Shown here: positions 56,433-64,000 of the stretch, one piece after another
How the letters are laid out: each line of letters starts with the position of its first letter
Numbering within the stretch: the first letter of the stretch is position 1
From: Hysterangium stoloniferum
Lineage: Eukaryota; Basidiomycota; Agaricomycetes; Hysterangiales; Hysterangiaceae
NCBI GenBank assembly: GCA_015178975.1
Contig: WHVD01000141.1
Location: 1 to 64,000, forward strand
Direction of reading: 5' to 3'
Length of the DNA stretch: 64,000 nt
Notes under the pieces: model-generated
Seen by the model: the letters and a program-made list of their open reading frames with translations, nothing else
The model's database searches: none
Told to the model about the DNA's origin: nothing
Position numbers and translations under genes: made by a program

Positions 56433-59400
56433 AAGAAGGGACAAGGGAAACGTGAACGGAAAGGAGAGAGGTCAAAGGCAAATGCAACAGCGTCAAGCAC
56501 AGACTTCGCATTTACAACCACATTCTCCGGAACCACGCTATCCCGGGAAACGAGCCCACTTCGACACACTGAAATAGACGTATATGATTCGGCAGCGTCG
56601 AATCATATGTCCCCTAGCCGCCATCGTTTCGTCACATTTAGAGAAACCACCCCACACCCAATAGAAGCTGCTGACAAAACTGTTTTTCACGCAACCGGAA
56701 TCGGGAGCATGAAAGTCGCTATGCCAAATGGAAAATCAATGGTCAATGTGACATTGAACAATGTGCTGTACTCACCAGACCTAGCTTTCACACTAATATC
56801 ACTTGCTCACTGCGACAAATCAGGCTATTCAGCGCTGCTAAAAAATTGGAGATGCACGATCAGGGACCCGGATGGTAAACTCGTTGGCGAAATTCCCCTT
56901 GCCGACGACGGTCTATACAAAATGGAGCACAAGACTTACCATAGTACCGCAAACATGACCTCAAAGAAAATGTCGATTGATGAATTGCACCGACAACTAG
57001 GGCACATCGAACCCAATGCAGCAAAGAAATCAGTTCAGGATGGTCATATCCTCGGGATAGATTTGGACTTATCTAGTGAGCCAACATTTTGCACGGCATG
57101 TGTACAGGCCAAAATCACACGACTGCCCATACCAAAAGAGCGCTCCAGCGAAATCGCAGCAAACATCGGCGATAAGATCCACTCCGATGTATGGGGTCCT
57201 GCAAACCCTGAAAGCTACGACGCGAAAATGTACTTTGCCAGTTATACGGATGATAAAACCCGGTGGTCGTCACTTGCCATGTTAGGACAGAAAAGTGACG
57301 CATTTCAAGCCTATAAAGAATATGAAGCATGGGTTAGCACACAATATAATGGTAAAATAAAAATACTGCAGACAGACCGAGGTGGTGAATACTTATTGAA
57401 TGTATTCACTGAATACCTAAAATCGCAGGGAACGGAACGCCGATTGATGGTACATGACACACCTCAACAGAACGGCGTATCTGAGCGATTAAACCGCACG
57501 TTATTAGAACATGTTCGCGCCATGACAATCGCCGCAAACTTACCGAAATTCTTATGGACTGAAGCCACAAAACACGCAACCTGGCTTAAAAACCGCACCT
57601 CAACGAGTGTCCTGGATGGACGTACTCCCTATGAAGTGTCACGAAACGAAAAACCGAATCTGGGAAATGTTCCGGAATGGGGCGTGAAAGTTTGGGTATT
57701 AAAGGAAGAACGTGGGAAATTGGAAGCAAAAGCGGATGAAGGACGTTGGGTCGGATTCAGCGATGAAAGCAAAGGCCACCGTATTTATTGGCCTGGGAAA
57801 CGCCGCGTTACAGTTGAGCGTAACGTCAGATTCAATGAATCGACCACTGTCGTTTTAGACGATGTACAGGCTGAGGGAGGGAATATGATTTCAGACAGCC
57901 TGAACACCACGCAAAACGACATACCTACACCCCAACAACAACCACTGATCCTAAACAACACCCAGCATGCACGAATCGACCCGCTCGAAGATTTCGAAGA
58001 GACAGAAACATCCGGACGAGGACAAAGAACACGGAAACCATCAGCATATGTCCGTGACATCAATACTGGCCAGGGATCTACAGAGGGACGACTGAAAGGT
58101 CCAGCATTTCCGAAAGGAATGCCAATACCCCTCGAAACACCTCAGAAAGACTTGACGCGAGACGTTGCAGACGTTGCAGCCGTTGCAGCGATGCTGAAAA
58201 TCAACGATCAACTGAAGAGCGAGATAAATGAAGACTTACCGGCCATCTCGACATCGTTCGAGAATGCAATGGCAACAATCATACACGATATCAATGAACC
58301 GCCAGCGAACGTTGCAGAAGCGAAGTCTCGAAGTGATTGGCCACAGTGGAAAATGTCACTTGAGAAGGAAATGCAGCACCACGTAGACGCTGGCACATGG
58401 GAACTCGTTGAACCGCAAAAAGGTATGAATGTTGTAGGAAGCAAAGTCATCATGCTATACAAGCACGGTCCAAACGGTGAGATCATGGCTTACAAGTCTA
58501 GGTTCGTAGCGCAAGGGTTCTCTCAGCAAGAAGGCATAGATTACAACGAAATGTTCTCACCTACCGCAAAATTGACCGCTATCCGCATTATCGCCGCTAT
58601 CGCCACACGGAATGACTGGGAACTCGAACAAACAGATGTTGACGCTGCGTATCTGAACGCACCTCTTACTGAAACGATCTACATGAGGCAACCAAAAGGA
58701 CTTGAGATCCCAGGAAAAGAGCACATGGTGTGCCTGCTCAAACACGCAATATATGGATTGAAGCAAGCCGGTCGCGAGTGGTATCAACACCTTTGCGGAA
58801 TCATGTTCCGGTTTGGATTCACCCGATGCCAAGTCGAACACGCAGTCTTCTATAGGTATACTGACGAAACCGCATTAATCGTTGCAGTTGACGTCGACGA
58901 TATGACCATGGCGGGGAACTCAAAAGCCATCATCTTGAAATTCAAGAGCGAACTCCGACAGGAATTCAAGATAAAGGATCTTGGCGAACTCAAGTGGCTC
59001 TTGGGGATTGAAGTCAAACGCAATCGTACAGCTCGAACAATATCATTCTCGCAATGCTCATATATTGACAAGATTGTCGCACGATTTGGCTTACAGGATG
59101 CAAAGCCATTATCGACCCCCCTTGACCCCCATCACCGCCTTTCCCTCTCACAATCACCCAGCACACCACATCAGCTCGAAGAAATGCATAATGTACCCTA
59201 TCGCGAGGCGATTGGATCTCTTATGTATGCGGCACTCGGTACACGCCCAGACATAGCATTCACAATATCCTTCCTTGCACAATTTATGCAAAACCCCGGT
59301 CGGCCGCACTGGGAAGCTGTAAAAAGGGTCCTCAGATACCTGAAAGGAACAAGAGATCAATGGCTGGTATTCGGAGATAAGCGAAACGACTCACGAAATG

Positions 59401-59867
59401 CACTCGAAGGTTTCACCGATGCAGATTGGGGCTCGCAAGAACATAGACACTCGATCTTGGGCTATGTCTTTACCATAGATGGAGGAGCTGTATCATGGAG
59501 CTCGAAAAAGCAGAACGTTGTTGCATTATCAACGACGGAGGCGGAATATATAGCTGCGACTCACGCTACGAAGGAGGCCCTATGGATTCGGGCATTCATA
59601 GCCGAAATCGCTCGTTCGCTTACTCGCCCTATCACGGTCCACTGTGATAATCAATCCGCCATATCGATTGTAAAAAATGATGAATTCCACGCACGCACCA
59701 AACACATTGACATTCAATATCATTTCATTCGCGAAGTCGCCAATAAACAACTAGTGTCAATGCACTATGTACCTATGGATGATAACCCTGCTGATATGCT
59801 AACAAAGCCATTAGCCAGGCCGAAGGTCGAAAGGTTCTCATATCTCGTTGGACTACGTTCCGCTTAA
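56433..59867 (+). CDS. Copia pol: protease, integrase, reverse transcriptase, RNase H
   Basis: In frame with gag and open from 56433; the first ATG is 56607. The protease DSAASNHMS motif lies at about 56577-56603, before that ATG, so pol must be made by reading through the TGA or the stop is a mutation. Then the GAG-pre-integrase HHCC set (LHRQLGHI ... CTACVQAK), and integrase core D-D-E in SDVWGP, LQTDRGGEYL and NGVSERLNRTL. RT follows with NEMFSPTAKLTAIR, DVDAAYLNAPL, AIYGLKQAGREWY and the catalytic VDVDDMTMAG. RNase H carries FTDADWGSQ, STTEAEYIA and VHCDNQSAI. All motifs are intact; the end is a normal Copia C-terminus. Confidence 0.95.
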   Translation, partial: KKGQGKRERKGERSKANATASSTDFAFTTTFSGTTLSRETSPLRHTEIDVYDSAASNHMSPSRHRFVTFRETTPHPIEAADKTVFHATGIGSMKVAMPNGKSMVNVTLNNVLYSPDLAFTLISLAHCDKSGYSALLKNWRCTIRDPDGKLVGEIPLADDGLYKMEHKTYHSTANMTSKKMSIDELHRQLGHIEPNAAKKSVQDGHILGIDLDLSSEPTFCTACVQAKITRLPIPKERSSEIAANIGDKIHSDVWGPANPESYDAKMYFASYTDDKTRWSSLAMLGQKSDAFQAYKEYEAWVSTQYNGKIKILQTDRGGEYLLNVFTEYLKSQGTERRLMVHDTPQQNGVSERLNRTLLEHVRAMTIAANLPKFLWTEATKHATWLKNRTSTSVLDGRTPYEVSRNEKPNLGNVPEWGVKVWVLKEERGKLEAKADEGRWVGFSDESKGHRIYWPGKRRVTVERNVRFNESTTVVLDDVQAEGGNMISDSLNTTQNDIPTPQQQPLILNNTQHARIDPLEDFEETETSGRGQRTRKPSAYVRDINTGQGSTEGRLKGPAFPKGMPIPLETPQKDLTRDVADVAAVAAMLKINDQLKSEINEDLPAISTSFENAMATIIHDINEPPANVAEAKSRSDWPQWKMSLEKEMQHHVDAGTWELVEPQKGMNVVGSKVIMLYKHGPNGEIMAYKSRFVAQGFSQQEGIDYNEMFSPTAKLTAIRIIAAIATRNDWELEQTDVDAAYLNAPLTETIYMRQPKGLEIPGKEHMVCLLKHAIYGLKQAGREWYQHLCGIMFRFGFTRCQVEHAVFYRYTDETALIVAVDVDDMTMAGNSKAIILKFKSELRQEFKIKDLGELKWLLGIEVKRNRTARTISFSQCSYIDKIVARFGLQDAKPLSTPLDPHHRLSLSQSPSTPHQLEEMHNVPYREAIGSLMYAALGTRPDIAFTISFLAQFMQNPGRPHWEAVKRVLRYLKGTRDQWLVFGDKRNDSRNALEGFTDADWGSQEHRHSILGYVFTIDGGAVSWSSKKQNVVALSTTEAEYIAATHATKEALWIRAFIAEIARSLTRPITVHCDNQSAISIVKNDEFHARTKHIDIQYHFIREVANKQLVSMHYVPMDDNPADMLTKPLARPKVERFSYLVGLRSA

Positions 59868-59874
59868 GGGAGGG
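59866..59874 (+). promoter_or_regulatory. Polypurine tract
   Basis: AAGGGAGGG touches the 3' LTR and overlaps the pol stop codon. It would prime plus-strand DNA synthesis. Confidence 0.85.
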
Positions 59875-60163
59875 TGTTGAAGTAACGGTGTTACGTAAGC
59901 TGTATTTGTAAGCTGGAACGCAGTGTTGGGCAACTACATAGTTGCGCTTCGCTTATGGATACTATATATGGTTGGAGACCGATCGCGTAACCTCTCAGTG
60001 AAGGTTTATCACTCACTGAGAGGTACGCATATTTCCCTTATCTCGCATTAGTAGTTTACTTACTATTAGTTCAGTTATATTTAGGTAGATATCAATACAT
60101 ATCTTAGTGAAGGTTTATCACTCACTGAGAGTTATATTTAGAACTGCGCAAATATTCTCAACA
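59875..60163 (+). repeat. Copia 3' LTR (289 bp)
   Basis: Same length as the 5' LTR, with one visible difference. Confidence 0.95.
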
Positions 60164-61050
60164 GTCTGGCACACAAAAGAAATAATAATGCACATAATTC
60201 GGCTGAATCTGGCTACTCAGCATAATATGGAATTGCTACTGGTAATATGGACGCAGCTGTGCTGTTGACACTGGGAACTGTTTGTCGATTCTCCGATAGA
60301 ATCACTGTACCTCATATGCTATGACTTCTGCCACTTTCCTATGATCTGACCATTTCCGGATGTGTTAAATAAATGCAGTGATTTTTTTTTTTTTTTTTTT
60401 TGACGAATACCACTGCGCTTAGGTGTGAATTTTCGATTCGCCGACCCTTCGAAAACATTATGTTTTGTCACGAATGTAGTGCCTTCGGGCTTTCCGCAGG
60501 CCTTTTCAGGTGGGAAATCCATTAATTATTGCATTCTGGCACCCCAATTTGCAAACGCACAGCTCTGCATCGCAGGCAGCAGGCACCTAGTGTGAATCAT
60601 GCATGCTTCACAAGTGTGTTTACGGCATCTGTTTGGTAATACCTCGTGTCGAGAGGGAGAGTACTGTTAAAAATGTAACTAGATATTATAGCCCAGTCTC
60701 ATATAGATATTGTCAGAATTAAATATTAGCTAGATACAAGAATTTGCACGAAGAATGCCAAAATAGCTTTGGTGTACAATCTACAAAGCTCGTATTTATG
60801 TCAACTAAAGTGACTATTTTCGGGGAACAAAAGAAATGTAAGAAAATAACAAAGAGAAATGGAAAGAACATGATGGAATGTCCCGTGAGACAAAGGAACA
60901 AAGGTAATTACTATAAGTCTTTGTTCTGATCCTGCATGAGTTTCCGGCTATACCTGAGAGACCAGGACTATGACGCGCTTGTTATTCCAACAGATATAAC
61001 AGACTAAGGCAATGTCAAGTACTATCTACCATATATCTATGTAGAACAAT

Positions 61051-61788
61051 GCAACACACCGGGAAAACCCCTCTCTCCAAGATATTTTAGGATCTGTAGT
61101 AGAGTCTTATCTTATATAAACTCCAATAATCTCTATTGGATCCTTATAAGATTTAAAATTGGTTAAGGATCCAAAAGATAGGTGGAGGGTGATCAAGTGT
61201 ACATAGGATCTTTTAAGCATCAACCATATCATGGAATATAAACTCCTTCAATTTTGTATAGTCCAGTGGGATTCTGTATCCCTTTATCTTTCCTGTGACT
61301 TGCCAGAGGATGATCCAATTAAAAATCCACAAAACTCCCAGATGTGGTTGCAGGATTTAATATCACATAGAACATGTGTGTAATCAATCAGTCTAAAATC
61401 CCATTCACATCCCTGAATTTGATGGAATTACAAAATGATATAGAATTTGTTAGATGGTCCACAATTGAGTTAAACCCTCCTTTGTTCCAATTGCTCGGCA
61501 AATATAAACTCCCTTTGTTCTCCACATGATCAAAAGAGGCTAAATCACACTGGCTCCTCACAATTGTCACACATCACATTGTACTTTATGGAGTTCAAGT
61601 TAAGCCACCCACACTATGTATGTGAAGAAGTACTGGAAGGGGGACTCTAAGTCAATATTCAAACTGAAGAGAAGTGATATACAGGATATATCTTTTGTAC
61701 TAATAAAGGGCAAGGTGAAATACTAAACTGGAGCAAACAAGTCACAAGTGGAATAAAGAATCATAGATAGAGCAAAAGGAATCAAAAG
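61051..61788. other. CpG-poor degenerate repeat DNA
   Basis: No gene. Few CG dinucleotides and many TG/CA. Short open frames have no recognisable domain. Probably an old transposon body. Confidence 0.45.
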
Positions 61789-62000
61789 TGTTAAGCTTGG
61801 GGCTTATGGGTTGGTCTCTGGAGAAACCTGCAGATATTCTGGGGAAGCACATGGCTTCAGCTTATGTGCTGCACCTTTGCAAGATTGTGTTGTCCAAATT
61901 CAGACAGGAGCAGACTGAGTTACAATGGAGATCACTTGTAGGAGGTCTGAAAATAATATCTAACAGGCACTAGGCTACAACAAACTAGGGCTATGGATGC
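61789..62000. repeat. Decayed Gypsy-type LTR end
   Basis: Starts TGTTAAGC. Shares the stretch around GGAGAAACC and ATGGCTTCAGCTTATGTGC with the LTRs at 5281 and 12584, with many CG to TG/CA changes. The other end could not be located. Confidence 0.6.
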
Positions 62001-63788
62001 ACAGTTCTCACTTGATAGACTTGATCCACACCCACCCCAACCTGTGATGTATTGCTTGTTGGAATATGTGGTTCAGAACCTTAAGTACCCACATGTATCC
62101 ATAGTAGTCCTTATCCATGGCTTTGGTTCTGTCCACCATGCGGTCAATCTGAGTCTGAGTTTGAGTATGAGTGGTGGTCTATTCGTCCACTAGGGTCACT
62201 ATTCTGTGCCCCGATCCCCCTTCCCTTCTTTCATTCTAATATTGCTTTTGTTGAGAATCCTTAAGTACTTAGCAGTGACTTAAAGACAACAACTATGAAC
62301 ATGTGAATAAGATGCATGAATGCAAATGGGATGATACTGTGTAGTTTAAGATGGTTCAAAAGGCTTATAATTCATAATTCAGCTCTGCTGTTTATATACA
62401 TAAAATGATGCTGTGCAACTGCACATTACTATCTATAAAACTCATGGCTGCTATGCAATAACTGCACATGACAGAATATAGTGTGGCTGCACATAACTGC
62501 ACATGCACAGTGACAGTTGTCTTAAACTAATTTAGCTAAGAAAAGATATACATCTTGAGTATTGACTGTTCATTCACAAATAGCTATCCTAACTATATGT
62601 ATCAAACATCAATAGTTTAGAAAGCAAGTAAGGTCAATGGAGGTGAAGCAGTAATGTTCATATGTTGAATACATGCATCATAGCAATTGTCTCTGCAAGA
62701 TTAGAGAATGAAAGGTAGACTGATTGAACCCAGATTGTATTGAGGGTGGTAAAATGGACTGTAGCATGACAGTTTGATTGATGGCTTGAGTAATTGATAT
62801 CAACTTTACCTGTTATATGACACAATCAAAGAGAAAGTTATAATAATGCAAAAAAAATACCACCTAAGAGAATGAATATTGTTAGGAACATGCTGACCAT
62901 ATTCTCAGCTATAATGTTATACCCAATCAATATATCTCAGCTGACTTCTTAGTATCCAAGATCCATTCTCATTGGGGTTTATTGTTCTTGTTGTTTTCCC
63001 ATCTTAGTCTCATTGTATTGTGTCATGAACGTACAAACTCAAATTTTGATAATATTCAATTTAATATTTCTTTGACATTTCTTCGACATTCCTTCAACTT
63101 TCCGACTCAATTTCCAACTCAACTTCTGACTTGACTATTCTTCGACAGTATCTTCGACAATATCAAATATCTTTGACTTGTCTCAGTTTGATGTCATTGA
63201 TGATTTCACTTTGATATCATATTATCATCATAGGTAAATGATATATAGTATATAAGGGCAATGATAGGAATGAAGGAAGTCAGTCAGAAAACCTGTACTA
63301 TATTATATTATTACTGTATTATATAATCATCAAACTTTTTCTGAGCCTTTCTTCGACTTAATTATTCATGAGCCTCTGTGTCCTATCTTTGCCTCACACT
63401 TTATCAACAGGATGAATTAATACTTCATCGAATGAGGCATCTTTATTTGATATTGTTGAATATTCTTCAATTGTTTATTCGACTTTATTGAGTAAAATTT
63501 GATTCGTGACATATTGTGTTGTTAGGACCTGGGCCCCAGATCCTCCCTTTCTTGCTATAAGGGTGGCTTCTGACCTGGACCTTATATGGACTTCTCATAT
63601 TCTCTAGACACTTACTAAGCTGTGACCCAGTTTGTTCCTGATTATGTTTTGACATGCATATGTTCACTTGATATTGTGTTTTGGTACCTGTTCCCATATC
63701 AACTTGACCCATATGTATACTCCAGAATGGTTAATCCTGTTATTTTCTTGCTCACATGCCTTGTTTTTTTGTTTCGGCAGATTAGTAG
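62001..63788. other. AT-rich gene-free region
   Basis: No coding signal. Contains an irregular TTCGAC/TTTGAC-rich pyrimidine stretch at about 63060-63190 and repeated ACTGCACAT words at about 62415-62505. Likely repeat-derived. Confidence 0.45.
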
Positions 63789-64000
63789 TGTTACGACCGT
63801 GTCGCAACCCTATCGGTCCTGAGGTTATCGCCACTTGTCAACGACAAGTCATCCTCTCGGAAACCATCGGCCCCGAAGCTGACGAATGTTTTCACGAAGA
63901 TCAAACTCTGTTTACGCCCACATCAAAACAACTCGTATTGTCTGGTCAAACTTTGATACATCCCCTTTATTATGTTGATCCGTTCAATCTTATGTTTCGC
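63789..64000 (+). repeat. Start of a Gypsy-type LTR, cut by the window edge
   Basis: TGTTACGACCGTGTCGCAAC onwards matches, in reverse orientation, the solo LTR at 12584-13305 over at least 200 bp with few changes. This copy keeps more CG sites than the solo LTR, so it may belong to a younger element continuing to the right. Confidence 0.88.

Larger units (their letters stand above)
55327..60163 (+). mobile_element. Young, nearly intact Ty1/Copia retrotransposon (4837 bp)
   Basis: LTR (289 bp), primer site, gag, one stop codon, pol with integrase before RT (Copia order), polypurine tract, LTR. Target duplication GTCTG at 55322-55326 and 60164-60168. The two LTRs differ only at 55403 (A) versus 59951 (G) as far as I can see. 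The element is rich in CG, unlike the decayed elements nearby, in line with recent arrival. Confidence 0.96.
53683..61050. repeat. Direct duplication copy 2, with Copia inserted
   Basis: Counterpart of 49481-51780. Differences: about 0.24 kb of additional sequence at about 54845-55080, a run of about 19 T at 60383-60401 where copy 1 has a short T run, and the whole Copia element at 55327-60163. Confidence 0.9.

Noticed and set aside
1..64000. CRISPR array or prokaryotic operons
   Set aside because: No regularly spaced repeats of that kind. Gene structure is eukaryotic throughout.

Overview
The window looks like chromosomal DNA of a filamentous basidiomycete (Agaricomycete-like). The host genes carry many short GT-AG introns of about 45-70 bp. 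By hand splicing I could close six of them on intact reading frames: P450, GH17, SDR, SUMO, a CFEM-like GPI protein and ATG22. The repeats are of the kinds seen in such genomes: a Ty3/Gypsy chromovirus, Ty1/Copia elements, a Ngaro-type tyrosine-recombinase retroelement, solo LTRs and CpG-poor decayed copies.

Layout. 1-6106: a minus-strand Gypsy chromovirus, cut by the window edge, with its 5' LTR at 5281-6106. 6.1-8.0 kb: a 16-bp minisatellite leading into a decayed Copia gag that carries a solo LTR. 9301-11423: a 12-exon cytochrome P450. 11.9-13.3 kb: a Copia RT relic with a nested solo LTR, then a Gypsy-type solo LTR with perfect target-site duplication. 13.7-21.2 kb: four minus-strand genes (GH17 glucanase, SDR oxidoreductase, SUMO, BAR-like coiled-coil/disordered protein). 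22.3-23.1 kb: a CFEM-like GPI-anchored protein.

23.7-37.5 kb is a segmental-duplication cluster of an arrestin-domain gene. There are two direct copies (A, B), one inverted copy (C) and a fourth intron-level fragment (D). Fragment D was split by insertion of a 5.8-kb Ngaro element whose A1...B1-A2-B2 split direct repeats can be read to the base. The Ngaro copy is CpG-depleted and broken by stops.

38.4-47.8 kb is a conserved housekeeping block: ATG22 vacuolar effluxer, a hypothetical ORF, a TRK-type potassium transporter and the STE24 CAAX protease. After it come a dead xylose-isomerase-like TIM-barrel gene, then a 2.3-kb direct duplication (49481-51780 and 53683-61050) flanking a DUF7587-like gene with a premature stop. 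The second duplication copy was hit by a very young Copia element (55327-60163). Its LTRs differ at one base that I could see, its 5-bp target duplication is intact, and the empty site survives in the first copy. The right end (61-64 kb) is AT-rich, repeat-derived and gene-free, and ends inside another Gypsy-type LTR.

I found no operon-like metabolic cluster and no clearly new defence or mobile system. The strongest material is structural: the exact Ngaro ends, the arrestin duplication history, the empty-site pair, and frame disruptions in the Gypsy and Copia elements that may be sequence errors or recoding.
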